A program made the position numbers and the translations under genes. Shown here piece after piece: positions 8,470 through 18,748 of a DNA stretch of 64,000 bases. Under the pieces are notes generated by a model. It saw nothing but the letters and a program-made list of their open reading frames with translations, made no database searches and was not told the DNA's origin. This DNA comes from Lachnospiraceae bacterium (GTDB lineage Bacteria > Bacillota > Clostridia > Lachnospirales > Lachnospiraceae), in NCBI GenBank assembly GCA_022790855.1, contig JAAVYA010000051.1:101951-165950 (forward strand), written 5' to 3'. Position 1 is the first letter of the stretch, and each line of letters starts with the position of its first letter.

Positions 8470-11400
8470 ATGGTGAAAATTATGGAAAAAAAAGATTTAC
8501 ATAAGTTGGGGATCGACATTGGTTCCACCACCGTAAAAATCGCAATCCTGAATTCAGATAACAAGCTGCTTACTTCCGATTATCAGCGGCACTTTGCCAA
8601 TATACGGGAGACATTATCCGATTTGTTAAAAAAAGCCTATGATAAACTGGGGAATCTTATGATGGCTCCTATGATTACCGGTTCCGGCGGGCTGACCCTC
8701 GCCAAGCACTTGGACATCCCCTTTGTACAGGAAGTTATTTCCGTTTCCACCGCTCTGTCGGACTATGCGCCGCAAACTGACGTGGCCATTGAGCTTGGCG
8801 GGGAAGACGCCAAGATTATTTATTTTGAAGGTGGAAATGTAGAACAGCGCATGAACGGCATCTGCGCCGGAGGCACCGGCTCTTTCATCGACCAGATGGC
8901 CTCCCTGCTCCAGACGGACGCTACCGGGCTTAACACCTACGCCAAGGATTACAAGGCAATCTACCCCATTGCCGCCCGCTGCGGGGTATTTGCCAAGACC
9001 GATATCCAGCCCCTGATCAATGAAGGCGCTACCAGGGAGGATTTGTCCGCTTCTATTTTCCAGGCTGTGGTAAATCAGACCATCAGCGGCCTGGCCTGCG
9101 GCAAACCCATCCGGGGACATGTGGCGTTTTTAGGCGGCCCCCTTCATTTTTTACCGGAATTAAAAGCTGCTTTCATACGGACGCTGAATCTGGATGAGGA
9201 GCATATCATCGCCCCGGACCACTCCCATCTGTTTGCAGCCATCGGTTCCGCCCTGAATTATAAAGAAGAGCATACGGCGTCCTTACAGGAGATTATCCAA
9301 AAGCTCTCCTCCGACATCCATATGGAATTTGAAGTGGAACGTATGGAACCCTTGTTTGCAGACGGCAAAGCTTACAAATTATTCCAAAAACGCCACAGCG
9401 CCCATCATGTTGCGACAGCAGATTTATCTACCTACCAAGGGGATTGTTATCTGGGAATTGACGCCGGATCCACCACCACGAAGGTGGCGTTGGTGGGAGA
9501 AGACGGCTCCCTGCTGTATTCTTTTTACAGCAGCAACAATGGAAGCCCCCTTGCAACGGCCATTTCCTCTCTGCAGGAAATTTATACCCTGCTGCCGGAA
9601 GGCGCCCGCATCGTCCATTCCTGCTCCACAGGCTACGGCGAGGCCCTGATGAAGGCCGCATTTCTGCTGGATGAAGGAGAAGTGGAAACGGTGGCTCATT
9701 ACTATGCGGCTGCATTTTTTAATCCGGAAGTGGACTGTATCTTGGACATCGGCGGCCAGGATATGAAATGCATCAAAATCAAAGATCAAACCGTAGACAG
9801 CGTACAGCTCAATGAAGCCTGCTCCTCCGGCTGCGGCTCTTTTATTGAAACCTTTGCCAAATCCTTGAATTACTCTGTGGAGGATTTTGCACAGGCCGCT
9901 CTGTTTGCCCAAAATCCCATCGACCTTGGCACACGATGTACGGTATTTATGAATTCCAAGGTGAAGCAGGCCCAAAAAGAAGGCGCGGAAGTATCGGATA
10001 TTTCCGCCGGATTGGCCTATTCTGTCATTAAAAACGCATTATTTAAGGTAATCAAGGTGTCCGACGCCAAAGACCTGGGACAGCACATTGTAGTCCAGGG
10101 AGGCACCTTTTACAACGACGCCGTTCTTAGAAGCTTTGAAAAAATCTCGGGCTGTGAAGCCGTCCGTCCGGACATTGCAGGCATTATGGGAGCTTTCGGC
10201 GCATCTCTGATTGCCCGGGAACGTCATGAAGCCGGATACAAAAGCACGATGCTCTCCATTGAGGAGATCAACGCCCTTACCTTTGAGACCAAATTATCCC
10301 GCTGTAAGGGCTGCACCAACAACTGTCTTTTGACCATTAACCGTTTTTCCGGGGGACGCCAGTATATCACCGGTAACCGCTGTGAAAAGGGCCTTGGCCT
10401 GGAAAAAAATAAAGAACAGATTCCAAACTTGTTCGATTACAAAAACAAGCGGATTTTCAACTACCCGCCTTTGGAAAAAGAAAAAGCCCTCCGGGGCACG
10501 GTGGGCATCCCCCGAGTACTGAACATGTATGAAAACTTCCCCTTCTGGGCGGTATTTTTCCGTGAACTGGGTTTTTCTGTCATGCTCTCTCCTCAGAGCA
10601 CCCGTAAAATATACGAGATGGGCATTGAATCCATTCCCAGTGAATCCGAATGTTATCCAGCCAAATTGGCCCACGGCCACGTGTCCTGGCTGATACGGGA
10701 GCAGGCAGATTTTATTTTTTACCCCTGCATCCCCTATGAACGCAACGAATTTCCGGATTCCAACAACCACTACAACTGCCCCATTGTCACCTCCTACGCG
10801 GAAAACATCAAAAACAATGTGGATGAAATCACCTCCGGACAAGTGCGGTTCTTAAATCCATTCTTATCCTTCGGAGATAAACAGGCGCTACTGGCCCAGC
10901 TTCAGCAGGTATTTTCCAAGGAGTTTTCTATTTCCATGGAAGAAATCAAGCATGCGGTAGACGCCGGATGGGAGGAACTGGCCGCCGTCCGCTTGGAAAT
11001 GCAAAAGAAAGGGGAGGAAACGCTCAAATATATGGAAGAAACTGGCCGCCGGGGTATTGTACTGGCCGGACGGCCCTACCACGTGGACCCGGAAATCCAC
11101 CACGGTATTCCGGAATTGATCAACTCCTATGGCATTGCCGTATTGACGGAGGATTCCGTCTCCCATCTTCATCAAGTGGAACGGCCTTTGATCGTAATGG
11201 ATCAGTGGATGTATCATTCCCGCCTTTACGCGGCGGCCAACTTTGTCAAGACCCGGGAGGATCTGGACTTGATCCAGCTCAACTCCTTCGGCTGCGGCTT
11301 AGACGCCGTTACCACCGACGCAGTGGGAGATATTTTAACAAAATCAGGAAAAATTTACACTTGTCTGAAAATTGATGAAGTGAATAACTTAGGCGCGGCC

Positions 11401-12750
11401 AGAATCCGCATTCGTTCCCTGCTCTCCGCCATTCGGGTCAAGGAAAAGCAAAACCAGGCCCGCACCATCCGGTCGGCCAGCTACCAGCGAATCATATTCA
11501 CAGAAGAGATGAAGAAGAACTATACCATCCTCTGCCCCCAAATGTCGCCCATTCATTTCGACCTGATCGAGCCTGCCTTCCAGGCTTCCGGCTACAACCT
11601 GGTGGTATTGAAAAACGACAACCGTTCCGCTGTGGACGTAGGGCTGCGTTATGTGAACAATGACGCCTGCTATCCATCCTTGATGGTAGTGGGACAGATT
11701 ATGGACGCCATTCTCTCTGGCAATTACGATTTAAACCGGACGGCAGTGATTATTTCCCAAACCGGAGGCGGATGCCGTGCTTCCAACTATATCGGCTTTA
11801 TCCGCCGCGCCCTGGAGAAAGCGGGCTGCCCCCAGATTCCGGTTATTTCCATCAACTTAAGCGGCTTGGAAGGGAATCCAGGATTTAAGTTTACGCCCGC
11901 CCTTGTCCAGAAAGGAATGTACGGCGTCGTTTTCGGAGATATTTTCATGCGCTGCTTGTACCGAATGCGGCCATATGAAGCCACAAAAGGCTCCGCCAAC
12001 GCCCTTCATGAAAAATGGAAAAAGAAATGCATCGCATTCCTTTCTTCCCCCAAATTCCTGTCCCACCGGACCTTTAAGCGTTACTGCCGCCAGATCATCC
12101 GGGATTTTGACAACCTCCCGATACTGGATATCCAAAAGCCCCGGGTGGGCGTGGTAGGTGAAATTCTGGTGAAATTTCTGCCGGCCGCCAACAATTATCT
12201 GGTGGAACTGTTAGAGGCAGAAGGAGCGGAAGCTGTCGTGCCCGACCTACTGGACTTTTTCTTATACTGTTTCTACAATCAGAACTTCAAGACAGACTAT
12301 CTGGGCATGAAAAAATCCTCCAAGCGCAATGCCAATCTGGGAATCAAGGCTCTGGAATGGTTACGGAGCGCGGCCCGGGACGAATTCAACAAAAGCCGCC
12401 ATTTCCATGGGCCGGCCCATATTGAAGAGCTGGCGAAATATGCCTCTCCTATCGTGTCTCAAGGGAACCAGACCGGGGAAGGCTGGTTTTTAACAGGCGA
12501 AATGCTGGAGCTGATTCATACGGGAACCAATAACATCGTCTGCGCCCAGCCCTTTGCCTGCCTGCCCAACCATGTGGTGGGGAAAGGCGTGATCAAAGAA
12601 CTTCGCCACCGCTACCCCCTTTCCAATATCGTAGCCATCGACTACGACCCTGGAGCCAGCGAGGTAAACCAGTTAAACCGCATCAAGCTGATGCTGTCCA
12701 CCGCCCAGAAAAATTTAAAGGCAGATCGGCAGGCGGCTGCAGCAGAATAA
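8470..12750 (+). CDS. 2-hydroxyacyl-CoA dehydratase activase, giant fused form
   Basis: 1426 residues. Two BadF/BadG/BcrA/BcrD ATPase domains follow each other: [15 protein letters not shown] near residue 13 and [15 protein letters not shown] near 327. Each carries its cysteine motifs ([12 protein letters not shown] with [19 protein letters not shown] with GTRCTVF) for a [4Fe-4S] cluster. A DUF2229-like domain follows ([16 protein letters not shown], about 680-900). The C-terminal part, with [14 protein letters not shown] and [11 protein letters not shown], resembles the dehydratase subunit. The family transfers an electron with ATP hydrolysis to a partner dehydratase during amino-acid fermentation. 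No separate dehydratase or CoA-transferase gene lies nearby, so this long form may act alone or on an unknown substrate. The start may be the ATG at 8470 (AGGA four bases away) or the one at 8482. It is monocistronic, with a terminator hairpin after it. Confidence 0.85.
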   Translation: MVKIMEKKDLHKLGIDIGSTTVKIAILNSDNKLLTSDYQRHFANIRETLSDLLKKAYDKLGNLMMAPMITGSGGLTLAKHLDIPFVQEVISVSTALSDYAPQTDVAIELGGEDAKIIYFEGGNVEQRMNGICAGGTGSFIDQMASLLQTDATGLNTYAKDYKAIYPIAARCGVFAKTDIQPLINEGATREDLSASIFQAVVNQTISGLACGKPIRGHVAFLGGPLHFLPELKAAFIRTLNLDEEHIIAPDHSHLFAAIGSALNYKEEHTASLQEIIQKLSSDIHMEFEVERMEPLFADGKAYKLFQKRHSAHHVATADLSTYQGDCYLGIDAGSTTTKVALVGEDGSLLYSFYSSNNGSPLATAISSLQEIYTLLPEGARIVHSCSTGYGEALMKAAFLLDEGEVETVAHYYAAAFFNPEVDCILDIGGQDMKCIKIKDQTVDSVQLNEACSSGCGSFIETFAKSLNYSVEDFAQAALFAQNPIDLGTRCTVFMNSKVKQAQKEGAEVSDISAGLAYSVIKNALFKVIKVSDAKDLGQHIVVQGGTFYNDAVLRSFEKISGCEAVRPDIAGIMGAFGASLIARERHEAGYKSTMLSIEEINALTFETKLSRCKGCTNNCLLTINRFSGGRQYITGNRCEKGLGLEKNKEQIPNLFDYKNKRIFNYPPLEKEKALRGTVGIPRVLNMYENFPFWAVFFRELGFSVMLSPQSTRKIYEMGIESIPSESECYPAKLAHGHVSWLIREQADFIFYPCIPYERNEFPDSNNHYNCPIVTSYAENIKNNVDEITSGQVRFLNPFLSFGDKQALLAQLQQVFSKEFSISMEEIKHAVDAGWEELAAVRLEMQKKGEETLKYMEETGRRGIVLAGRPYHVDPEIHHGIPELINSYGIAVLTEDSVSHLHQVERPLIVMDQWMYHSRLYAAANFVKTREDLDLIQLNSFGCGLDAVTTDAVGDILTKSGKIYTCLKIDEVNNLGAARIRIRSLLSAIRVKEKQNQARTIRSASYQRIIFTEEMKKNYTILCPQMSPIHFDLIEPAFQASGYNLVVLKNDNRSAVDVGLRYVNNDACYPSLMVVGQIMDAILSGNYDLNRTAVIISQTGGGCRASNYIGFIRRALEKAGCPQIPVISINLSGLEGNPGFKFTPALVQKGMYGVVFGDIFMRCLYRMRPYEATKGSANALHEKWKKKCIAFLSSPKFLSHRTFKRYCRQIIRDFDNLPILDIQKPRVGVVGEILVKFLPAANNYLVELLEAEGAEAVVPDLLDFFLYCFYNQNFKTDYLGMKKSSKRNANLGIKALEWLRSAARDEFNKSRHFHGPAHIEELAKYASPIVSQGNQTGEGWFLTGEMLELIHTGTNNIVCAQPFACLPNHVVGKGVIKELRHRYPLSNIVAIDYDPGASEVNQLNRIKLMLSTAQKNLKADRQAAAAE

Positions 12751-12771
12751 GAAATAACATTAGAGCAAATC

Positions 12772-12797
12772 AAATAGCCATGCTTGCATGGCTATTT
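12772..12797. terminator. Bidirectional terminator hairpin
   Basis: AAATAGCCATG (12772-12782) pairs perfectly with CATGGCTATTT (12787-12797) around a 4-base loop. It lies between the convergent activase and rbsK genes, with T-rich flanks in both directions. Confidence 0.8.
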
Positions 12798-12826
12798 TCC
12801 TCATTGCTCGCGGGAATAAATTCCTT

Positions 12827-13711
12827 CTATTTCAATACCTTTTCCACTTCTTGTGCACTTGGCATTCCACTTTGTGCTCCAAACTTTTCAATGGACAACC
12901 CGGCCGCTGCATTTCCATAAACCAGGGCTGACCGCACATCTGCCCCTGCCGCAATCTGCACACAAAAAGCCCCGTTCAGCGTGTCTCCGGCCCCCGTAGT
13001 ATCCACTACTTTCGCCGGATGCGCCGGAACCGTCACAATCTCCCCGGATTTCAGGCAAGTTGTCACTCCCTTTGCTCCCTGGGTAATAATTAATTTCTCG
13101 GGATACTTCCTCAGGAGCTGTTCCACCGGAACATGATCTCCAAAAATCAACCGTGCTTCGTGTTCATTGGGCGTGAGATACGATACTTTATCCACAACTT
13201 CCATAGGAACCTTCGCGGCCGGAGCCGGATTCAGCGCCACCGGGATGTGATTCTGGCTGCAAAAATCAACGACGTAATGGACAGTATCCAGAGAAATCTC
13301 CTGCTGAAGAACCACCATATCAAAATCCTTCAGCTCATGTTTTACTTCATCTACATAGGCCCTGTCTACCTTTTCATTGGCTCCTGGAACAACGACAATG
13401 GTATTATCATTTTCACCAATGGTAATCATAGCCGTTCCGGTGGGAACTTCCTTCAACACCTGAATCTGCTTTATCAAAATGCCTTCCTTCTCAAGGTTTT
13501 TCAATACTTTCTGCCCGCTGTCGTCCGCTCCTACGCAGCCGAACATTGCAACCTCTGCCCCTAGCCTGGCCATAGCCACCGCCTGATTCGCTCCCTTTCC
13601 TCCCGGATAAAAGCTCACATTGCTTCCCCGGACGGTTTCTCCTTTCAAAGGAATCCGTTCCGCAGTTATTACCATATCCATATTGATACTTCCAACCACC
13701 GCTAATCTCAT
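12827..13711 (-). CDS. rbsK: Ribokinase
   Basis: 294 residues from the ATG at 13711. PfkB family: GGKGANQAVAMARLG near residue 40 is the substrate-binding signature and DTTGAGDTLNGAF near 250 carries the catalytic Asp and anion hole. It should phosphorylate D-ribose to ribose 5-phosphate in the cytoplasm. An ATG two codons upstream abuts GGAGG directly, whereas the ATG at 13711 sits six bases from it, so the latter is chosen. No ribose transporter or RbsD gene is adjacent, so it probably serves nucleoside or internal ribose salvage. Confidence 0.9.
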   Translation of the reverse strand: MRLAVVGSINMDMVITAERIPLKGETVRGSNVSFYPGGKGANQAVAMARLGAEVAMFGCVGADDSGQKVLKNLEKEGILIKQIQVLKEVPTGTAMITIGENDNTIVVVPGANEKVDRAYVDEVKHELKDFDMVVLQQEISLDTVHYVVDFCSQNHIPVALNPAPAAKVPMEVVDKVSYLTPNEHEARLIFGDHVPVEQLLRKYPEKLIITQGAKGVTTCLKSGEIVTVPAHPAKVVDTTGAGDTLNGAFCVQIAAGADVRSALVYGNAAAGLSIEKFGAQSGMPSAQEVEKVLK

Positions 13712-13895
13712 AGCCATCCTCCATTCATTTTACGGTATCACCCAACTTTCAAGGAAAATTTGATCACAATTTCCCATAAGGGTACTTCGCATCTTTTCTC
13801 TCCACAGCTCTCTATATCATAACACAACCGGCGCAGCTTACGCTCCGCCGGTTAAAAAAATTCCTGTATTCTACTCTCAAAACTGAATTTCTCTT

Positions 13896-15287
13896 CTATA
13901 AATCACAGTTATTCACCGTTCTTGGGAAAGGAATCACATCGCGGATGTTACTCATACCCGTCAAGTACATCACACAGCGCTCAAATCCCAGTCCAAAACC
14001 TGCATGGCGGGCGGAACCGTACTTGCGCAGATCCAGATAGAAATCATAATCTTCCTTCTTAAGCCCCATTTCTTCGATTCGCGCACATAGCTTCTGGTAA
14101 TCGTCTTCCCTCTGGCTTCCGCCGATAATCTCCCCGATTCCAGGCACCAGGCAGTCCATGGCTGCAACCGTCCTGCCGTCTGGATTCATCTTCATATAGA
14201 AAGCCTTAATCTCCTTGGGATAATCCGTTACAAAAACGGGGCGCTGGAATACTTCTTCCGTCAAATACCGCTCATGTTCCGTCTGCAAATCCACACCCCA
14301 GGACACCTTATATTCAAAATTGTCATTATTCTTCTCCAGAATCTCAATGGCCTCGGTATACGTCACATGGCCGAAATCAGAATTTACCACATGGTTCAGC
14401 CGTTCCAGCAATCCTTTATCCACAAAGCTGTTAAAGAAATTCATTTCTTCCGGAGCTTGTTCCAGCACGAAACGAATGATATATTTCAACATACTTTCCG
14501 CCAGCATCATATCGTCTTTTAAGTCCGCAAACGCGATTTCCGGCTCAATCATCCAAAATTCCGCCGCATGGCGCGTCGTATTGGAATTTTCCGCCCGAAA
14601 GGTTGGGCCGAAGGTATATATATTTCGGAACGCCATGGCGTACGTCTCTCCGTTCAACTGTCCGCTGACGGTAAGGTTCGTAGGCTTATTAAAAAAGTCC
14701 CTGCTAAAATCCACATTCCCCTCTTCTGTCCTGGGAATATCATTTAAATCCAGCGTTGTCACCTGAAACATCTCTCCGGCGCCTTCGCAGTCGCTTCCGG
14801 TAATCAATGGCGTATGCACATACACAAAATCCCTCTCCTGGAAAAACTTGTGGATAGCGTATGCAATCAAAGAGCGCACCCGGAACACTGCCTGAAACGT
14901 ATTTGTCCTGGGCCTCAAATGGGAAATGGTCCGCAGATACTCAAACGTATGGCGCTTTTTCTGCAGCGGATAATCCGGGGTAGAAGCTCCTTCTACGATC
15001 ACGTCCTGTGCCTGGACTTCAAAGGGCTGTTTGGCCTGGGGCGTGGGAACGAGCGTCCCCTTTACCAGGATAGCCGCTCCTACATTCAGCTTGGATATTT
15101 CCCCATAATTACTTAATTCTTCGGAATACACTACCTGGAGAGGCTCAAAAAAGGTTCCGTCGTTTACGACAATAAATCCAAAATTTTTGGAATTACGTAT
15201 GCTGCGGACCCAGCCGCAGACTTCTACTGTTTTGTCCAGGTATTTTTCTCTGTTTCTGAATAGGTCTTTTATGTTTGTTAGGGTCAT
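13896..15287 (-). CDS. asnS: Asparaginyl-tRNA synthetase
   Basis: 463 residues, the usual size. An N-terminal OB-fold ([19 protein letters not shown]) is followed by the class II catalytic core, with [14 protein letters not shown] and [16 protein letters not shown], the motif 2 region [21 protein letters not shown] and a motif 3 [13 protein letters not shown] near the end. It charges tRNA-Asn. The frame is open further upstream, but AAGGAG eight bases before the ATG at 15287 and the start of conserved sequence ([10 protein letters not shown]) fix the start. No T-box motif is seen in the leader; instead a large inverted-repeat element fills it. Confidence 0.95.
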   Translation of the reverse strand: MTLTNIKDLFRNREKYLDKTVEVCGWVRSIRNSKNFGFIVVNDGTFFEPLQVVYSEELSNYGEISKLNVGAAILVKGTLVPTPQAKQPFEVQAQDVIVEGASTPDYPLQKKRHTFEYLRTISHLRPRTNTFQAVFRVRSLIAYAIHKFFQERDFVYVHTPLITGSDCEGAGEMFQVTTLDLNDIPRTEEGNVDFSRDFFNKPTNLTVSGQLNGETYAMAFRNIYTFGPTFRAENSNTTRHAAEFWMIEPEIAFADLKDDMMLAESMLKYIIRFVLEQAPEEMNFFNSFVDKGLLERLNHVVNSDFGHVTYTEAIEILEKNNDNFEYKVSWGVDLQTEHERYLTEEVFQRPVFVTDYPKEIKAFYMKMNPDGRTVAAMDCLVPGIGEIIGGSQREDDYQKLCARIEEMGLKKEDYDFYLDLRKYGSARHAGFGLGFERCVMYLTGMSNIRDVIPFPRTVNNCDL

Positions 15288-15328
15288 TTCATAATCTCCT
15301 TCCCGGGTTAGATAACTTTTATTTTGTG

Positions 15329-15527
15329 ATACAGGGGACGGAAATTCATGGAGGGCCTTCCTCACGCAAACTGCGGCAACGCTGCGGTGAACTAACTGCT
15401 AACTCCGACTAGGAGATTCAGGAATGCCTTCATCTCCAAGTCTTCGTAAGCAGTGGATTTCACCTCCGCTAAAAACGCCTTCCAATGTTTGCTTAGAGGA
15501 AGGCCCTCCATGAATTTCCTGTGTATC
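15329..15527. repeat. Inverted-repeat element with perfect 24-base arms
   Basis: Left arm 15340-15363 (GGAAATTCATGGAGGGCC...) and right arm 15496-15519 are exact complements, separated by 132 bases. Short outer extensions (GATACAG and CTGTGTATC) lengthen the pairing after a small bulge. The interior holds smaller hairpins such as GCGGCAACGCTGC. No ORF or transposase is inside. It lies between the trigger-factor-like gene and asnS. Confidence 0.8.
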
Positions 15528-15557
15528 GAAAAATAAAATAATTATTGTGATGTTTTG

Positions 15558-16742
15558 TTATTCTTCTTTTTCTTCGTTTTCATCTGCTTTGGTATCGTCC
15601 TTGGGCGTCTCGGGGTCGGATTGGGAGTCATCTCCGGTATTCGTATCATCCTCGGGCGTCTCGGGGTCGGATTCCGTGCCGGATGCGCTGTCCGGGGTGG
15701 GTACGGTATAGTTCACTTTGGCATTTTGTACTACATAGTCCAGTACTTTATTTCCCAGGCAGATCTGTCTGACGTAGTCTTTGTCGTATTGCTCATACAA
15801 TTCTTCTTCTGTAGCAAAGCCATAAGTACCCAGCATACTGTCCACAAATGTCTGGTACTCTTCATCATCTATGTCCAACTTTTCTTTCTCAGCAATGGCA
15901 TCTAAGATCAGTTCAAATTCCAGGCTGCTTTTTACATCTTCTGTGATCTGCTCCTGGTACTCTTCTTCTGTAATGTTGGCCTGTTTGAGATAGTCTTCCA
16001 GGCTGGAGCCCTGGGCTTCATAGCTTTTTTCAGCCTGGCTTTTATATTCTTCCACCCGTTCTTTTAGCATATCTTTTGGAATTTCTTTTACGGTGCAAAT
16101 CTCCTGAAGCTTGGCAATGGCTGAGGAACGTGCGCTTGCCTGAGCATAGTAATCGTTGGAGCCATCCAGGGTCTTCTTGACATCTTCTAAGAACTGTTCG
16201 ACGGTAGCCTGCCCAAATTTCTCCGAGACATACTCATCCGTCATAGTATCATATGTCATTTCCTTTGTCTTAACAATCCTGTTGACCTTTACATCAAATA
16301 CCACAGGTTTCCCAGAAAAATCCGGGTTATTCTGATAGGGATCCGGAAATTTCAAATCAAGGGAACGAGATTCATTCACTTTGGCTCCCACCAGACCGTC
16401 TTCAAAGCCTTCAATAAATGAATGGGAACCAATCTTTAAAATATGGTTTTCTGCCGTACCCCCGGCAAAAGCCTCGCCATCCATTTTTCCCTCATAATTA
16501 ATATCAACGGTGTCCCCATCCTCCACGGTATCCTTCTCTATCGTCTCATAATCAGGGTACATCGCCAGGGTCTGATTTACATAATTTCGGATATCATCAT
16601 CTGTAAGCTCTGCTTTCTGGGCTTCAATCTCCATTCCCATATATTCCCCAAGCTCTACGTAATTTTTCTTACCATTTCCGCACCCTGAGAGTACCGTCAA
16701 GGCGCATAAACCGACAATAAATGCCGCCGTCATTTTCTTCAT
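15558..16742 (-). CDS. Trigger-factor-like lipoprotein with FKBP-type domain
   Basis: 394 residues. A signal peptide with lipobox LSGC (Cys near 21) predicts a membrane-anchored extracytoplasmic lipoprotein. Residues about 75-165 form an FKBP-type prolyl isomerase domain (DGDTVDINYEGKMDGEAF, then GFEDGLVGAKVNES). Residues 170-340 resemble the trigger factor C-terminal chaperone region. This architecture suggests a secreted-protein folding factor, analogous in place to PrsA. The last 45 residues are acidic and contain two copies of SDPETPxDDT. No start ambiguity is apparent (MKKMTAAF). Confidence 0.85.
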   Translation of the reverse strand: MKKMTAAFIVGLCALTVLSGCGNGKKNYVELGEYMGMEIEAQKAELTDDDIRNYVNQTLAMYPDYETIEKDTVEDGDTVDINYEGKMDGEAFAGGTAENHILKIGSHSFIEGFEDGLVGAKVNESRSLDLKFPDPYQNNPDFSGKPVVFDVKVNRIVKTKEMTYDTMTDEYVSEKFGQATVEQFLEDVKKTLDGSNDYYAQASARSSAIAKLQEICTVKEIPKDMLKERVEEYKSQAEKSYEAQGSSLEDYLKQANITEEEYQEQITEDVKSSLEFELILDAIAEKEKLDIDDEEYQTFVDSMLGTYGFATEEELYEQYDKDYVRQICLGNKVLDYVVQNAKVNYTVPTPDSASGTESDPETPEDDTNTGDDSQSDPETPKDDTKADENEEKEE

Positions 16743-16862
16743 ATCATCATTACCTTTCTATTTTGTGTCAGCTCATCTGCTTTCATAGTATATAAAGATA
16801 CCATATTTCTCGGGAAATGAAAACCCTTGCCACAAATAATTCACAAATAAATCAGATATCCT

Positions 16863-16890
16863 TTGCACTTTCCGTAAAAAAGGATATAAT
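16863..16890 (+). promoter_or_regulatory. Promoter of pncB
   Basis: TTGCAC (16863-16868), 16-base spacer, TATAAT (16885-16890). The start near 16896 gives a structured leader of about 70 bases. Confidence 0.7.
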
Positions 16891-16911
16891 GATAAGAAAA
16901 AACATGAGAGG

Positions 16912-16955
16912 AGCCGGGCAAAGCTGCCCCGGCGAATGCGATCCTGGCATTTGCC
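16912..16955 (+). promoter_or_regulatory. pncB leader with two mutually exclusive hairpins
   Basis: GCCGGG (from 16912) can pair with CCCGGC ending at 16933. GGCGAATGC (16931-16939) can pair with GCATTTGCC (16947-16955). The two stems share bases 16931-16933, so only one can form fully. The pncB ATG follows with no clear ribosome site close to it, while GAGAGGAG lies about 55 bases upstream and precedes the first stem. Confidence 0.5.
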
Positions 16956-16967
16956 GCAAACAAACTT

Positions 16968-18422
16968 ATGAGTACATTAAATTTAACACTCTTGACGGAT
17001 CTGTACGAATTAACCATGATGCAGGGCTATTTCAAAACCAAAAACCATGATGTGGTAGTCTTCGATGCATTTTACCGGGCCAATCCCTCAGGAGGGGGAT
17101 ACGCTGTTTGTGCAGGATTGGATCAAGTCATCGACTATGTGAAAAATCTTCATTTTGACCAGGAGGATGTTTCCTATCTCAGAAGCCTTGGCATCTTCGA
17201 CGACGACTTTCTTCAATACCTAAGCGATTTCCATTTTTCCGGGGATATTTATGCCATTCCCGAGGGCACCGTTATTTTCCCCAGGGAACCTCTGATCAAG
17301 GTAATCGCGCCTATTATGGAAGCGCAGTTGATTGAAACCGCCATTTTGAACATTATCAACCACCAGAGCCTGATTGCCACCAAGGCCGCCCGGGTCTGCT
17401 ATGCCGCTCAGGGAGACGGAGTGATGGAATTCGGCCTGCGCCGGGCGCAAGGCCCTGATTCCGGCACTTACGGGGCAAGGGCCGCTGTGATCGGCGGCTG
17501 CACCGGAACCTCCAACGTTCTGGCCGGGCAAATGTTTGATATCCCGGTAAAAGGCACCCATGCTCATAGCTGGATCATGAGCTTCCCAGATGAATACACC
17601 GCTTTTAAAACATATGCAGACCTGTATCCTTCCGCCTGCATCTTGCTGGTGGATACTTATGATACCCTCAAATCCGGCGTTCCTAATGCCATCCGGGTAT
17701 TCCGGGAACTGAAAGAAGCCGGGGTTCCTCTCACATTTTACGGAATCCGCATGGACAGCGGGGATCTTGCCTATCTTTCCAAAAAAGTCCGTAAAATGCT
17801 GGACGAAGCCGGTTTTCCCGACGCTGTGATCTCCGCTTCCAACGACCTGGACGAGTATCTCATAGAAAGCCTAAAAATTCAGGGGGCCACCATCACCTCC
17901 TGGGGTGTGGGAACCAATCTGATCACTTCCAAGGACTGCCCGGCTTTCGGCGGCGTGTACAAGCTGGCCGCCATTCAAGATGAAAACGGGAATTTTATTC
18001 CCAAAATCAAGCTGTCGGAGAACACAGAAAAGGTTACAAACCCCGGAAACAAAACCGTCTATCGCATCTATGAAAAAGATTCCGGCAAAGTCAAAGCAGA
18101 TCTGATCTGCCTGGTGGGTGAAACCTTTGACGAATCCAAGGATCTTCGGCTTTTTGATCCGGTGGAGACCTGGAAAAAAACCCGGCTTCCCGGCGGTTCC
18201 TATACTATGCGGGAGCTCTTCGTCCCTGTTTTTGAAAAAGGAAAATGCGTCTATGAAAGTCCCTCTGTGATGGAAATCCAGGAATACTGCAACCGGGAAA
18301 AAGACACCCTTTGGAATGAGACAAAACGTTTTGTAAATCCCCATCATATTTATGTGGACTTGTCAGATAAGCTCTTTCAAATGAAAACAGATTTGTTTAA
18401 TGAGATGAGCAATAAGGAATAA
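16968..18422 (+). CDS. pncB: Nicotinate phosphoribosyltransferase
   Basis: 484 residues. It converts nicotinate and PRPP to nicotinate mononucleotide in NAD salvage, an ATP-stimulated step. The N-terminal LTLLTDLYELTMMQGYF, the YGARAAVIGGCTGTSN loop and GTHAHSW with the phosphorylated His are all present, as is FYGIRMDSGDL in the phosphate-binding barrel. The length is normal. The ATG at 16968 is chosen because conservation begins at TLNLTLLTDLY; no close Shine-Dalgarno is visible, which makes the structured leader more interesting. Monocistronic, with a terminator just downstream. Confidence 0.93.
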   Translation: MSTLNLTLLTDLYELTMMQGYFKTKNHDVVVFDAFYRANPSGGGYAVCAGLDQVIDYVKNLHFDQEDVSYLRSLGIFDDDFLQYLSDFHFSGDIYAIPEGTVIFPREPLIKVIAPIMEAQLIETAILNIINHQSLIATKAARVCYAAQGDGVMEFGLRRAQGPDSGTYGARAAVIGGCTGTSNVLAGQMFDIPVKGTHAHSWIMSFPDEYTAFKTYADLYPSACILLVDTYDTLKSGVPNAIRVFRELKEAGVPLTFYGIRMDSGDLAYLSKKVRKMLDEAGFPDAVISASNDLDEYLIESLKIQGATITSWGVGTNLITSKDCPAFGGVYKLAAIQDENGNFIPKIKLSENTEKVTNPGNKTVYRIYEKDSGKVKADLICLVGETFDESKDLRLFDPVETWKKTRLPGGSYTMRELFVPVFEKGKCVYESPSVMEIQEYCNREKDTLWNETKRFVNPHHIYVDLSDKLFQMKTDLFNEMSNKE

Positions 18423-18444
18423 AAATCATTGCTGTTCTTTGCCA

Positions 18445-18479
18445 GGAGGCTTCTCAAGATTGAGAGGTCTCCTGTTTTA
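18445..18479 (+). terminator. Terminator of pncB
   Basis: AGGAGGCTTCTCAA (18445-18458) pairs, with two G-T pairs, with TTGAGAGGTCTCCT (18461-18474), followed by GTTTT. Confidence 0.75.
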
Positions 18480-18481
18480 GT

Positions 18482-18676
18482 CACATCTACGCTATTTATA
18501 TATTAGTAACTTCTTATTGCTCCTCGTTCTATTTGCTGTTATACTTTATGCAAACGTAGGGTATCTGAATAACCTCTATGCCAGATGGCAGAAACCGGAA
18601 CGGGCTTTGGCATATAAAAAATACGCGAAATGTTCCTGTCCGTCAATGTCAATTTCGATCTCTCACGAAAGTTAAA
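18482..18676 (+). other. Open frame without ATG, hydrophobic then basic; possible gene remnant
   Basis: From 18482 a frame stays open for about 64 codons. It encodes a hydrophobic stretch (FLLLLVLFAVILYANVGYL) followed by RWQKPERALAYKKYAK and a stop. There is no ATG and no ribosome site; a TTG start near 18518 is conceivable. It could be the tail of a lost membrane protein. Apart from this and the pncB terminator, the gap 18423-18748 holds nothing recognisable. Confidence 0.25.
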
Positions 18677-18748
18677 ATTTATTATATTCTGCAAAAAGCG
18701 ATTTCAAAACCTCATAAATAAAGGTTTTTGGCATTGCGCGTACTCGGC

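Noticed and set aside
13826..13853. AACCGGCG...CGCCGGTT hairpin as terminator of asnS or rbsK
   Set aside because: The T run lies before, not after, the stem on the minus strand, and the plus strand continues with A, so it is not a canonical terminator.
15288..15557. T-box leader for asnS
   Set aside because: No GGGTGGNACCGCG-like core on the asnS strand; the region is an inverted-repeat element instead.
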